From contig NW_026570308.1 in assembly GCF_019649055.1 (NCBI RefSeq), positions 496,001 through 560,000 on the forward strand: a stretch of 64,000 bases of DNA. Reading direction: 5' to 3'. Below the pieces are notes generated by a model, which saw only the letters and a program-made list of their open reading frames with translations, made no database searches and was not told the DNA's origin. Source of the stretch: Paramacrobiotus metropolitanus (taxonomy: Eukaryota > Tardigrada > Eutardigrada > Parachela > Macrobiotidae). The translations under genes and the position numbers were made by a program. Shown in pieces: positions 11,101-22,919 of the stretch; the stretch's first letter is position 1, and each line of letters opens with the position of its first letter.

Positions 11101-13997
11101 TGTTTTATGATATTCAGCAACCAAATAATTTGCTCACACCGGTATGAAAACGCAACAACTGGTTGCAGGGTCATATGAATCTGGACTTCCCAACAAGCTG
11201 ATAAAAATTTGCCAAGAATTTGTAACGTAGCAAACAGTAAATTTTATATTCCATTTCGTTTAAAATATGCGAACGCTTGCTGATTTTGAAATAACATCCA
11301 TTCATTTACATTTACTTAAGCTTTCGGTTTCTGGAACTCGCTTAATTCATAAAAGCGGTCACCAGTAACATTCGAATACCTACCGTTCCGTAGGTTCTGC
11401 ACCGAGTAGTGCGGTTGCTTTCAGTCCAGTAAGTTTTACTGGAGGCCGGGGACGCGGATGATGCAGCGGAACCACTACTCCAGTGCGAGCCCAGGCTGTT
11501 CATCCCGTAGCGAATAATAGGAAATCCCTCCCAGATTGGGCCCGTATTACTTACTATACCCGCAGTGACGGCGTAGAACAAGAATCCCTTCAGAAACACT
11601 GATTCAAACGACGGCATTGACTTCTTGGCGGCCGGCGTTATTTTGGCGGACGGGAAACATTTTTCCGGTGTTGACTCTATCATATTGTCGGAATATTTCT
11701 CAACCACCAGCATATCCACCCCAAACGTTTTCCTATAAAACAACCGCAGGTTCAGCAGTACCACGACCACATGTTAAATTACCAAAACGCACGGGGAAAA
11801 TGTTATTTAATTGCTTTTACATGATCGGAGAGTGGCTCTCCGCTCTGGTCCGCTCGCGATAATAAAGTGAAAAATGAATGCAACATGAATGAAGATGTCT
11901 TGCAGCTGACCATACGGTTTCTAATCTACGTATGGCTATAGCTGTACGTACACCGTAATGTGTACAAATAATTATTTTAAAACGAATTTCAAAAATGTGG
12001 AACTCATTGTTGAAATGTTAAAAAAAACTTTGGAAATCTGGTTCGGTAAGATCGCGCTTCATATTAATGTATGTTTTTGTGAAACACAAAAATAGCATTG
12101 GTTTTTAATGAGACTTCCGGTACACGTGTTTGTCTAACATTAACATTAACATTAACATTAACATTAACATTTTGCTATTCTACGAGTATATAATCTTTCA
12201 TAACTCACCAAGCGGATATGGTGAGCCCAAACGATTTTCATAATTAGGCACGCAAATTATTTGGCTACATAATACTAAAATGGCTTTGCGAGTGCACGAA
12301 AGCGAAATTTCCCTTACGAATACCAATTTGGTACCATGTACCGACCGCTTCGTTAACAGCTGCGCCACGTTCTACTAGCGCTCACATTGGCGAAACAACC
12401 CAACACCTAGCATCAACGCAATAATTATGCATCAAGCATCATCAAAATAAAAAGGGTGTGGCTATTGCCACCACCTCGCACCTCCACCTCTTGATTGTAT
12501 TTACTGCATTTTACAGCGGTCACAAATGTCGTGAGAATTGCAACGGCTTTTTTGTAGACCGGAAGAAAGCTTCGATAAAACTGTTTCACTGCTGTAAGTC
12601 CTGAAGCAATGTCGGAACATTATTTTCTCAACGGTTGTATCAATGAATTACTTCTGTAGTACTTAGTTTTCTCCGAATAAATCCGCATTTCTTCCGCCAG
12701 AAGTGGATTACATACAGATCTGCATTGCACAATTTTGTTCAAAAGTTTTATCCGACACACTGTACAACATGATGCCGACTGACGTTCGTAGCAACTTAAA
12801 CTGTAGAAGTTATCTATAAAGATTAGCCAGTAAGAATAGGGAGTAGCCAATTGGGAATGCGGTGAGGCTCTACTGGGTAGGGGCTAAAACAGCCAAAAGT
12901 GGTGTAAAACTTATTTTAAAAAAGTTCGTGCGAATAGCCAAAAAGTGGTGAAAGATGGTGTCAGTAGCCAAAGGTGATGTTAGGGCAGTGAGAATAGCCA
13001 CTTCCAGTAAAACAATTGCATGAAAAATCTCAACACAGCAGCGCAACATGCATCTATAATAATTGGCTTACTTAATCTTTGATTGGCTTACATACTTAAT
13101 TTTCCGATGTATCCGCATAAAGTACGTCTCCTGCATCCATAATCCATAGATTCTCCCCGAACAGTAAACAGCCAGGAAACAGACGGAAATTACACAGCAC
13201 GGGAATAGCGCTATCAGTCCGTAAATGTTGATGACTACCGCCATAACGGCTCCGGTTACCAACACAACCGGCAGTGCACATAAGAGGAACCATACAACCG
13301 CAGCGCAGCACAACTGGACACCCGTGGCAGCTATCACTAAGAGCCCACAGGACACTGTTTCATAGGCTAAGCCGACGGTGTAGTCCCCGTTGTCGTCTTT
13401 TCCATAGCCGAACAGTCTGGTGATTTTATTGCAGCTGCGCAGATGCTGACGAAAGCGCGGATACCGCCAGTTACGGTAGACGTATAAGGAGCCGGCCACG
13501 GAGATGGTAAGAATGGCCGTTGTGCAGACGGTCACGAAGGCACCGACGTACCCCATGGTTCCTACCGTGGGCGACGTGAAAAGCGTTGCCACTGATTGTA
13601 TAACGGCAATTTCGTCAGGTGCCTTCCAGAACGATACTACATCATTCCAAACACATCCAGTCATTTCCTGTAATTCAAGGGCTGTTTATTCCTAATATTC
13701 ATAGCTATTAATCTACCATTTTTAGCGATGATTGCCAAATGCTGCGAAAGAAATTTAAAGAAAAATGAAATGTGAAGGATTTACCAGTCCGATCCATCCA
13801 AGGAACCGGTCCAGCTGGGTCGATATAGCCGGATCGGTACGACTTGTCTGCCATTCGGCAAATATGCGCGAGCCGAATTTTACGGAAAGCTGAGCAGCAA
13901 ACCAAAGAACCACAACGGCTTCGGTTATGATTTCCTGATAAGCCCATTCCCGATCTTTGTTAAGGAAATTGTGAAAGCTCCTGCGAAACTTTCCCAT
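8167..13997 (-). CDS. Multi-pass membrane protein, 662 aa, five exons
   Basis: Exons on the minus strand: 13785-13997, 13096-13667, 11384-11732, 9968-10269 and 8167-8719. Donors are GTAAAT, GTATGT, GTAGGT and GTGAAG; every acceptor ends in AG, and phases 0, 2, 0, 2 close to an open frame of 663 codons. The start is the ATG at 13997; an in-frame TAG lies upstream. Hydrophobic segments: one in exon 1, about four in exon 2 (including a long stretch from GLLVIAATG to CFLAVYC), possibly one in exon 3, two in exon 4 and two or three in exon 5, giving roughly eight to ten. Exon 3 has a Ser/Ala-rich low-complexity linker. No signal peptide or catalytic motif is visible and I do not recognise the family. 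A frameshifted paralogue of the last exon lies at 1-250. The introns hold foldback elements, including the ~690-bp palindrome. A transporter or receptor role is possible but unsupported. Confidence 0.75.
8830..9500. repeat. Foldback-family left arm split by an inserted element
   Basis: The stretch 8825-8894 (ATAGCCAAGTGATTTG, TGCGCGCAACATC) and the stretch from 9311 onward (CGCAACATC, then ACCGAACCAGGTGTCCACCATTTT) together follow the order of the left arm of the 10354-11040 palindrome. They are separated by the 416-bp element at 8895-9310. All of this lies in intron 4 of the membrane-protein gene. Confidence 0.65.
8895..9310. mobile_element. Non-autonomous foldback transposon, GGCCC ends, 9-bp target duplication
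   Basis: The element begins GGCCCGCGCTCAAGCTCGG and ends with an inverted match, CCGAGTTTGAGCATGGGCC (21-bp ends, three mismatches by eye). CGCAACATC stands directly on each side (8886-8894 and 9311-9319), as expected of a target-site duplication. Inside, the outer parts are degenerate ACTTGG repeats (GGACTTGG on the left, CCAAGTCC on the right), and the centre is a run of about 15 CCTAAGAAA-like units at 9075-9215. There is no coding capacity. A 9-bp duplication is typical of Mutator-like (MULE) elements, so a MULE-derived MITE is my inference; no transposase copy is in the window. Confidence 0.8.
10354..11040. repeat. Large near-perfect palindrome (~690 bp) in an intron
   Basis: Left end CTTAAGGGATTTGGCCCGG; right end CCGGGCCAAATCCCTTAAG. 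The two arms of about 330 bp match as reverse complements along their full length, with scattered mismatches, around an AT-rich centre near 10680-10715 (TTTCAAATTTTAAA against TTTAAAATTTGAAA). Partial copies of the same sequence lie at 3.3-3.8, 7.3-7.6, 8.8-9.5 and 12.0-12.35 kb. It lies wholly within intron 3 of the membrane-protein gene. It is a foldback or MITE-like element with no visible transposase; I found no clear target duplication. Confidence 0.9.
12020..12345. repeat. Right-arm copy of the foldback family with an internal hexanucleotide repeat
   Basis: CTGGTTCGGTAAGATCG, TTTTTAATGAGACTT, TTTGGCTACATAATA, GCGAGTGCACGAAAGCGAAA and TTTGGTACCATGTACCG follow the order of the right arm of the 10354-11040 palindrome. 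The hexamer TAACAT is repeated six times at 12135-12170, in the middle of the copy. It lies in intron 2 of the membrane-protein gene. Confidence 0.7.
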
Positions 13998-14036
13998 TGC
14001 GTTTACTGATATTTCGTGGGTAGTGAATAGTAACAA

Positions 14037-17000
14037 GTACTAACAACACATGGCCAAAGAGCGGAATGCCAGCATTAATGTGGGCCTAGAGTAGGGCCAA
14101 ACCCCGTTAGCTTTAATACTATTGTAATTTCATGGGCGAATGTAGTTGATGCTTCGGTTTACGGAGGGCAAAGGCTGATCGATAAAACGCTAGCGTGTTT
14201 GTGATATCGATATCGTAAACACCCTACTCGGTAGGCACTACCAGAGCCAGTTCTGGCTTCTGACAGACGTACAATACACGGAAATGTTCTTGTACCGTAC
14301 AAGAAAAGCAAACTAGTTCTACGGTAAGTGTTTTATTGACGTGAAATGAAGCTGACAACAGGGCGAAATCAAAGACATTGTCAAATCATGACCCGACTTA
14401 TAAATATTGGCCTTACTTCACGTTAAATGCAGATGCTCGATTGGGTGTTTAATTCGCCCTTGTTGGTATGATCAAAACAATTTTTGCAATCAAGTGAATC
14501 AACAGTATAAATAAAACTTCTTCTGTTACTTTATTTGGAGAAAAAAATACTTTAAAGACGAAAAAAAAGTTGGCAATATGAATGCTGCGTAGTACATAAT
14601 GTAAATGGAAACATTGGCAACGTAATTGAATAACCTGTGGTTGATCTAAGCGGGCGACAAAAGCACCCAACACCGATGTACCTTTGAAGTATTAACCTAT
14701 AGATAGTGTTTTTTATTAACTATAACTTTGCTAAAAGAAACGACAAATCGTTTTCTCTACTATATTAAATCATCCCGAACACTTAAGCCTCAATCAGTAC
14801 TCTGAGACAAATAAAATAGATTAAAACAATAAAATACTTCCAGCAACAACATTATCACTGCATACTATAGTGGCATCATGGGCTAAGTATGCAGCGAATA
14901 CTGCAATAACGTAATCTGCTTGTGACCAAACCTCGCTTTACGGCTCATCAAGCGAGAATATTGGTGATAAACTTTGTTTTAAGATAGCGCTACCGCCGTT
15001 CTCATTTTCAAGGTCGATTCAGTGTCGCCACCCTCAGAGCAGCTTCGAAGGTAACCTTACCTAAAATCACATGTGTCAGTGGCGCCGGCGCGCTTTCCCC
15101 TGTCTCACTGAGTCATTGTTGTCAGTACCGGGTCACTTCCCTTAATGCAGAAAGAAAGTTTCAAGAGCGTGTATGCCCTTAGTCTCCACCGCAAAAGCTT
15201 TCGTCTTATAAAAATTTTTGCTCTTAATTTGGAAGTAAGGATGACATCTGTTTTAAAAATCGTTTTTTTCAAAATTTTGACGCATTTTCGAAATATGTAC
15301 TCGTTTTTTGTTTTAACTACTGGCGTTACGCCCAATAGGCGGTTCTTTTCTAACCTAACACCGTTAGCCACTAAACGAAGCACATGTTCACCTTTTTGCA
15401 TCTGTTAATTTCTAAATTTTCTGTGAAAAAGGGGCCATTCAGTCTGATTAATACTAAGACGGTCTTTCAATACAGAACATTGCCATGCCTACTGTACAGA
15501 CTTGTACGTAACCGAAGATTTATAGAAAAGAGACTGTTTTTACTGTAGAAGATTTTTCGCTAGAGAACTAAACAGTGCTTAGTAGGTGCTAAGCCCTAGT
15601 TGTTAATAAGTGCTTTAGGAGCGTGACCGACGGACAGACAAAAGTCCTAATTTCTTGAACATAGAGAACCTTCGATTCGCTTCGGTCGATTATCTAAATC
15701 TAGAATAATTTTCGATTTTTCTCAGCAACGGATCTACTGATCTGTACCCCTTACATTTCTGAATAACGGATCACCCACCTCCTTAAATATCTTGATAGTA
15801 GGTACAAGGATTTCAAAATGAGCCAGTTTACATAGTTAGTGCTATCACCACTTCCGTCTCAATTTTATACATAGATATGCAAATCATAAATCCTCATCTT
15901 AAACACTCTTCGGGGATGTACTGTGGATCGCAATTCCAGGAACATGCCTTCATGCAGACTGGCTGAGAGCGTTTAATCCCGCTGACTTTGTTTTCCGGGT
16001 GAGATTGCCATGTATTTGTGACTTGTACTTGTACATTTACGTGCAAACGTTAGAAAAGGTGGCACCTCTGAGAAATATGTAGTTGAAATACGTAGTTTTA
16101 CCATCGGGATATTTGGATACGTGGGTGATCCTTTGATCAGAATGTACAGTTAAACCGCAAGCTGATCCGTTGTACAAAAGTCGTAGTGTATAATTAGATC
16201 GTACAAGAACAATTATGCGCAGTACATTTCCCAAATGCCAAATTAATCACAATTTCGGCTACACCCGATCAGCTGTTGTAAGACGGCTACCAGACCCAAA
16301 AAAACTGTGCCGATTGATAAGAGCAATAACTGTTTTTATGTCAAAAATATCAGTTATGCAGTGTTGTATATCAACAATACGATGAGGTGCCGGGTAGTAC
16401 ATTTACATTACCATACTTACTATAAAAGATATCATTTTGCGCTCTGCCTGGGGATTTCCCTGTCACGCAAACGTGGTTTCTTATCTGCGTAAAATAAATC
16501 ACCCATGCTTTGTATCCATGACCGCTACATTGGATTTTGTATGCCCTCTAATTCTGTTTTACTAAATAATTTACGAAATTGCGTGTGCCAGTATATACAT
16601 AATTACCAAATGGCTTCTACATGCGCCAGACATACGTATTTACAATATGATTCTTGCTTTGACAGTATGCCGCTATGTAAGCAGATTCTTTCTTGCACTT
16701 ATTGACAACCTGCGTAACGGCTAGGTAGGTACAGTACCTAATACAGTACTCATAACGATCCTTGTACTTAACCGCAAATTGCGGCGAATTTTGTCACCTT
16801 TCTAGTCGTCTGCAGGTTACTAGTACTATGTTTCAACCAAAACGATATCGTAAATTCGCATTCGCTGAATATTGTAGTTTCTTTAACTGTCTAAGCTACC
16901 AAGATGAACTGCTATAATTTTTTTTGGTCTAACATCTATCTAGGCGGGTGCCATTCTAAACTCAGCCATAATCTTATGTCTTGACCGTTCGACTTTCATT

Positions 17001-17214
17001 TACATTGCGCTTCTTCTTTCGATTGGGTATTATATTACGCGACTGTATGTTTTTTCTCAAGCAAACAACAAAGACATGGCCGATGGAGCTGGTTCAATAA
17101 AATTAATCGCTCACAATAATTACGTGTACAGTGTATACGTAATGGTTTCAGTTAGCCGTGTGGGGATTTTTTTCTTAACGATGATTTAGATCAAGATGCA
17201 AACGTATGTACTTG
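14037..17214. other. Intergenic, no gene recognised
   Basis: At 15105-15408 both strands stay open for nearly 100 codons, but neither product has a recognisable domain, so I do not call a gene. A motif GGTAGGTAC followed by TAATAC and ACTCATAA occurs at 16720-16760 and again near 19578-19615, suggesting a dispersed repeat. Confidence 0.5.
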
Positions 17215-17217
17215 ATT

Positions 17218-17223
17218 TTTATT
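17218..17223 (-). terminator. Polyadenylation signal of the chitin-binding gene
   Basis: AATAAA on the minus strand (tttatt as printed), about 80 bases past the stop codon at 17303. Confidence 0.6.
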
Positions 17224-17302
17224 GATTCTGATCGAGATCTGCAGTTATATCGAATTAACATCAGCGAGCTTTCTGCTTCGTTAATCGTAAAGGTACAAAT
17301 CA

Positions 17303-17588
17303 CTACGCAGAGACTCCTTTTTTGCCGCCCGCGGCTGCCTTCTTGGGCGTGGCACGGGATGCGGCCGCACGTGGAGCAGCAGGCTGCGCAGCCAAAATCT
17401 GAGGGGCACCCACACCGGGCGGGACATAATCATTAGGTGGTGTGTCAAAGAGAGGCTGGTCAGTGTAAAGACGGGAATTCGCGAAATTCTCGTACGAGGC
17501 AAATCTGCAATGAACAAAGTCTATATCAGCACAGCAATTCAAATTTTCATTTGTTCTTCTGGCTATTTTATTAGTATATATATATATA

Positions 17589-17632
<44 letters not shown>

Positions 17633-18421
17633 AACAATATATATGGTTTAACTATAAGAATATAAGAATTGGTGATTTAGTATACTGTACAGAGTACTAC
17701 TATTTCATTTCTTTGACTTTTTAAACTAGAAATCAAAGGTATCAGTTGCAGGCCAGTAGAGAAAAAGGCTAATTTATAACTAATTATATTTTTTTGATGT
17801 TAAATATTTTTAGATACTGCTATATACAGTACAATGGACGACAAAAATAAATTGAAATCGACCTGTCGGTCCGCGGTCACGCCTCATCAACTTGTTTTTA
17901 CAGGCATTGTACCTTCAGTTTAGACTGTTTTATTTAGTATACTCGTATAAGAATTATGGAAGGAATGAAAAAAATATTAATGTATATGTTTGGCGAAATA
18001 ATAAAATAAATGTTTTGCGAAAAACCTTAAGGATAATTTTGAAATAAAAAGACCTTGCAGAATAAACTGCGGCTTACTTTTGGCAGTCGACATTGAAGAA
18101 ATAATCGCAAATGAGCGTCACTTGGTTGAAGACTGTGCTGTTAACGCACAGATAGCTGGTCTGGTTTCCGTTAATGTCGCAGCGGTGGAACACCTGGCAC
18201 TGGGCTTCCGTATCGGCATAGAATCCCGGCTGTTTCTTGCTGGCACAGTTGAAGCCGGTCTGCGGAATGGTGTTGTAGTTAGGATACTGGTTGGCATCGC
18301 GGTTGGCCAGGATCGCCTGTACTTCCGCCGCATTCAGCGCCGGCTTCAATAAATCCCACACAAACTGCTGTTGGGCGGCCGCCATAGCGGCAAGGCACAT
18401 AATTACTACGGCTTTCATCAT
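17303..18421 (-). CDS. Secreted chitin-binding type 2 (peritrophin-A) protein, 181 aa
   Basis: Exon 1 is 18078-18421 and exon 2 is 17303-17504, joined in phase 2 across a GTAAGC donor and a CATTGCAG acceptor. Residues 1-16 (MMKAVVIMCLAAMAAA) form a signal peptide. A CBM14/peritrophin-A domain follows at about residues 55-113: GFYAD, QCQVFHRC, FLC-like YLC, and CDYFFNVDC give the six-cysteine pattern of the family. The C-terminal part is low in cysteine, with a Pro/Ala-rich, Lys-rich end. Single-domain proteins with this layout bind chitin in arthropod cuticle or peritrophic matrix, so a structural role in cuticle or gut lining is the likely job. The frame of exon 2 from RFASYENFANSRLYTDQPL onward also fits the family. 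The intron contains an AT dinucleotide repeat. Confidence 0.92.
17572..17630. repeat. (TA)n microsatellite
   Basis: About 55 bases of almost pure alternating TA, inside the single intron of the chitin-binding gene. Confidence 0.95.
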
Positions 18422-20439
18422 TTTTGCCGGTATTGAGATTCTTCTACGGGAAATTTGTTAACTTGCGTTCAGAACGTATCTCCGTGGTGAAAGTAAGCAC
18501 TCTACGGCTCTTATACGAACAACAGGGATCTGGTGAACAACAAGGAAAGTGATTATGTAGCCTTCGGCAGTTTTTACATAATGATCCGTATAGAAAAATC
18601 AACGATTAACGGTTATGAAATCAATGGAAGGAAGTCCGACCAAGGAATTTCCGAAACTTTGAACTGTGTATTTAACAACAAAATTAATGTATATATTGCG
18701 GTTGCCCAGCGGTGATAAGAAAACGCGGATTACTGACGTGAGTGAGACTGTAGCTCAGTGAATGTGGTACAATAAACCGATATTGTTACAATAAGCGATG
18801 TCCATAAACAAGTTATAGATATTTCTTCCGTGTGGTTCAGTTTTTCCCTTTGTTAGTAGCACAATTGTATTCTTGGCACTGTCACGGGAATACAGCAGGA
18901 AATGAATACTTTACTGGGACATCCGTTGCAGGTGTTCGTGGCAGATGAGTCATGTGTGGATGTTTAGCAGTCGTCTAACAAAGAAAATTTCTTGAATAGC
19001 TGACAGAAAAAAGAATCACGTGTAACATGTTCCGCTTTACAGACGATTTCAGAGACGCTGGAACAAATCAATTATTCCTTTGCGACGGATGCGCATGCCT
19101 TGCGGCGACATGCTGTCACTTATGGGATTTGCTGCAGAATACCTGGGTTGTCAGCATTTTGACAGAGACAGCGGGATTAACTGCTTAGCTTGACGGAAAT
19201 AAAACGGTTAACTAGATTATTTTTGCGAACTGTATCCGTCTGTTTGGAAATTTTAACATGAATATGAACTGTTTCCACAATGAACATAAGTTCCAGCATA
19301 CTTAACCCAGTTGAAAATGATTTTAAAAAATTGTGTTGCTGGAATGGATTTTTTTCCTTAGTTAGGTCGACATAGAAAAAAGTTGTATGTTGATGTGATA
19401 GTTTCAAATTATGTTCGTGCAGCGTAGTATATCTTTTATTACGGTGCACATCTTAATATCCACTAGGTGAGTTTTGTAAAAAAATGCGTGATTACCATGC
19501 GATCGACCGGAAGTACCGATAAACAATATACGTCTGTAATCGCGACAATGTAAGCAGTATACGTCTGTACCGTTACGCAGGGTTAGGTAGGTACCTACGT
19601 AATACTCATAAAAACGGTTCTCATACTCATAATCCTACTCCTAATTCAGAATGCATACCCATATTGGCTCTCATAATCATAACCATACTTTGGTCCTACC
19701 GCCCATCATACTTTTGTTCATAATCATAACTCATATTTTTGTCAATACTCATACCAGTTTGTCAAAGATAGTACAATTTTGCTTTAGCGAATGCAAAATA
19801 CATAAAGCCGGAAAAAGCTAAGCAAGGTCATATATGTAAAGAAGATGATCATTTTATAAAATCCATATTCGGCTATCCACCCGTCAACTATCGCCCACTC
19901 GCTAAAATTATTGCATTTTGACCTTAAATCGGAAAATCACTGCGCCCGGTTACTTAAAAGCGTAGCTAGCTTCATACGGTTGCTCAACCGCACGAGATGG
20001 TTGTATGCAGTACGTATACATACACGGTTCGCGAAGCCATCTCAAGAAGTAAATTTGTGGTATTTTATCTAGATTCCCTTCGAAGTTCAAACGCAACCTT
20101 ATAAAAGGAGATAACAGCGGCAGTAATAACTGTACTGTTGGTATCACGAGGCAGTTGACACATTCTGATAAACATCAGTATGTTTTTGTTTGTACCACAC
20201 TCCATTTAAGTACAAGCATTAAATTCACAAATTAATACTCTGCCAGGTAGTCGATTCCGTACTCGTACAGACCAATTAGATCATACGCTTTTGAAGTGCT
20301 GGTACGATTACGCATGTACGTATATCTCGGCATGTGTCTATAGTCCTCTTTGAAGTTGCATAATCAGGCGCATGCACTGTTTAATAGCCAGTGAAAGACA
20401 AAGAAAATATTAAAAATTATGCCTTATTGACGGTAAAAA
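18422..20439. other. Intergenic, with a degenerate CTCATA-rich repeat
   Basis: Between 19605 and 19750 the words CTCATA and TCATAATCATA recur about a dozen times, in imperfect tandem. The remaining sequence shows no ORF with domain features. Confidence 0.55.
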
Positions 20440-20449
20440 AACTGGAGGT

Positions 20450-21431
20450 ATACCTGGTCAGTGGTGAGAGCTGCTATCACAGAGACAATGAAGAAGGACC
20501 ATAGGATGTTTGCTGGACCGACGCAGTCGGATGCAAAGATTGTCTAGCGCGAAAAACCACCATAAACAGCTGGTTTGCACAGATTATCGAGTATCCAAAC
20601 AGTGCAAACAAGTACCACTCATATCGGCGGCTTATTTTTCTAGCAAAAACAATAAACGTTTGTAGCGCTTTATCTGGCGCAAAATATCGGCTCGTTCGGT
20701 TTGCCAGTTTCGATGCCCTTTAAAACCGGCCGCTGCTGTATCCTGAATGCAGGACACTTCTGCGGCTTGTTTGTCCGCCTCGAGAGCGCGCATCGCTTCT
20801 TGGGCCAGATTAGCCAGTGCCAACCGTATCTGTCGGAAAGCAAAACCAAGATGGGAAAAAATTATGGAAAGCGTGCCGATTACAAAGGCATTTGTCGCAT
20901 ATCCCATGCCGGTAAACAATCCAATCAACGCCACATAATGTCGGCGTGTACAGGGAATCCCTCCCGGGACGATGAACAATTTTTTGCCACATGCCAATCA
21001 ATCGGATGATCCTCCTCCAAATCGAACACACAGTACTCTAGACCGACCAACGCGAACACCTATAAGGCGGATCCGAGACTTCCGATCATCCAGATCGAAC
21101 GACTCAACCATTTGTTGATGTTGACGTTTAAAGTGAAACGGTCTACGATATCGTCCATCTGGTATTCGGCCATATGAATAAGAAATCGAGTATGAAAGGG
21201 TTGTAAATATGTGCAGACCTCCCACACCAAATACAGTAACTGAATCTGGTTCCGTTCTTTTATCTCCATGGAAATTCTTTTCGTGTTTGATGCACCGCAA
21301 AGCAGCAAGAAAGCTGTAAATAAAATTGGCCAAACAGCGCACCAGCGCCGCACCGTACGGTTACCGTACAAAGAACGCAGGCCCGCGGTGACTAGCCAGA
21401 TGGACACAAAAGCCTTGACAATCGGTTCCAT
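20450..21431 (-). pseudogene. Broken multi-pass chemoreceptor-like gene
   Basis: The first block starts at ATG 21431 (MEPIVKAFVSIWLV) and reads through several hydrophobic segments to GSLGSAL, where a TAG at 21060-21062 interrupts it. The same frame continues with VFALVGLEYCVFDLEEDHP and HVAKN, then loses frame near 20985-21000, in a run of A. The next block (YVALIGLFTGMGYATNAFVIG and a long charged loop) ends at TAA near 20632. A third frame carries YEWYLFALFGYSIICANQLF down to about 20520. One stop and at least two frame changes make it a likely pseudogene. The general shape (about seven hydrophobic segments with a C-terminal segment after a long loop) resembles insect gustatory-type receptors, but this is a weak resemblance. 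An extra 5' exon near 21770-21951 is possible. Confidence 0.5.
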
Positions 21432-21982
21432 ATTGTTGAAAATCTGGAGAACACTTTATACTAACTAACACTAAATTACGGAAAGTGTTTAAGATCGATG
21501 TAAAGCGCGAATTTAGATGACTAACGGTGGCATATACAAATAATATTATGGTGAGACGCGAACATTTAGTGCGACCGTCATGTTGTACCCGTTGGATACG
21601 TCATTTGTAAACGACGTTACTCGCTGTACAAGAATACTAGTGCTTTGTAATTGACGTCTTCATCTTCTTTACACGAATCGATATCCCGTTTTCGGTGCGA
21701 CGTCCATGCCAGTCTGGTCGGTGAGGTTCTGCTTGTTGACTAAAGTGCAACGTATACCAGGTGGAATGTCAAAACTTCGTAGCCTGTGTATAACCAGGCC
21801 CAGGTGCATCTTTTCTGGCACTAGTTTCGGTCCTCGTCTGTTTCTTTGTCGAACCGGAATCCGCAGGACCACTGATTGGACGCACGGCATTTTGACACAG
21901 TTTAAATAGCTGCAGGACACCCGATCGATATTCCACATTGCCCACCATCAAAATAAACTACGACAGCAACAACAGTATTTTT

Positions 21983-21988
21983 TTTATT
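21983..21988 (-). terminator. Polyadenylation signal of the GPCR at 22.0-22.9 kb
   Basis: AATAAA on the minus strand, 14 bases past the stop codon at 22002. Confidence 0.55.
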
Positions 21989-22001
21989 ATCACAAGCCAG
22001 T

Positions 22002-22895
22002 CTAACAGTTTTTATAGAAAAGGCCATTTGCAGAATTTAATAATATGATTGCACTATTTGTAGTTACCGGTGTGCCAGCAGCACCACTAGCCAAAAGTGT
22101 TCTGGCCCACATAAACACATTCCAATGCGTCTGCCACCACCATCCCATGTAAGTGGAAACTAGGCTGTTCAGCGAATAGCAACCAATATACCACAAAAAG
22201 CACAGAATGAGCAAAACCGAAGTTTTTCGTTCCTTTCGTTGTTTGCGACTTAAATTTGCTTTATTGCAGCGACAAAACGCCAGTACCACAATACTGTAAC
22301 AAAATCCCTGAATGCAAAACGGGACGGTCGTTGTAAAAGTGTTGATAATTCCGAATAAACGGGTATCGTGTGGCTTCATACCGCAATAGCCCAGAGGAAA
22401 AAACTGTCCAAACTCCGACAAAAAATCGAAAAAGTTTAAAATCGAGGCAGTTAACGGAAACAGCCAACTGAAAGCAATCATTGCGGTTACCGTCCCACGT
22501 CTGTAGCATAAGCGGAAATAATGCGGCAGTATAACGGCCGTGCAGCGGTTGAAGGCGATGAAGACGGAAAGACAGTGTGACACGCCGATTGAGAAGTACT
22601 GCATAACGAACTGCTGGCAGTTAATGCGGCGCTGGCTGCCGGATTGAGTGTAGTAAACTGCGGTATGCGAAACAACAGTTGGAACAGCTAGATTGAATCC
22701 GTCCACTAGCAGCAGCTGGATAATTAAAGGATTAATACCGTCTATAAAGTTATGCTGCTTAATTATGACGATAAACAAGATGATGCACGCCAGAGTTCCA
22801 ACTGCAGAAACAGTATCGGAGATACTATACCAGATTAGCAATTGTGTATAACCTGTTACCGGCGCGAAAGCCGCCTGGGTTGAATTGTTGCTCAT
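22002..22895 (-). CDS. Rhodopsin-like GPCR, orphan, 297 aa, intronless
   Basis: ATG at 22895 gives a short extracellular N-terminus with an N-glycosylation site (NNST at residues 3-6), then seven hydrophobic segments. Segment 2 keeps an acidic residue (LLLVDGFNLAV). Segment 3 ends FIAFNRCTAV in place of the usual DRY motif. Segment 5 (TTVPFCIQGFCYSIVVLAF) leads into a basic loop, SRKQRKERK. Segment 6 has LCFLWYIGCY without the usual proline of CWxP. Segment 7 is followed by a very short tail, LFYKNC. A cysteine pair (RINCQQF and GYCGM) could form the extracellular disulphide. The ligand cannot be guessed. The receptor differs from the two at 23.6-28.3 kb and is probably from another subfamily. 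Confidence 0.8.
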   Translation of the reverse strand: MSNNSTQAAFAPVTGYTQLLIWYSISDTVSAVGTLACIILFIVIIKQHNFIDGINPLIIQLLLVDGFNLAVPTVVSHTAVYYTQSGSQRRINCQQFVMQYFSIGVSHCLSVFIAFNRCTAVILPHYFRLCYRRGTVTAMIAFSWLFPLTASILNFFDFLSEFGQFFPLGYCGMKPHDTRLFGIINTFTTTVPFCIQGFCYSIVVLAFCRCNKANLSRKQRKERKTSVLLILCFLWYIGCYSLNSLVSTYMGWWWQTHWNVFMWARTLLASGAAGTPVTTNSAIILLNSANGLFYKNC

Positions 22896-22919
22896 ATTGG
22901 GGCGATCTGTTCCCGCGAT

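Noticed and set aside
13068-13092. In-frame extension of membrane-protein exon 2 to the stop near 13068
   Set aside because: A GTATGT donor at 13095 with a phase-matched acceptor at 11733 gives continuous homology-free but open coding through three further exons, the last of which has a paralogue at 1-250.
15105-15408. Overlapping sense and antisense ORFs of nearly 100 codons
   Set aside because: Neither has a domain, signal peptide or splice partner, and both are biased toward basic and hydrophobic residues as expected of AT-rich random DNA.
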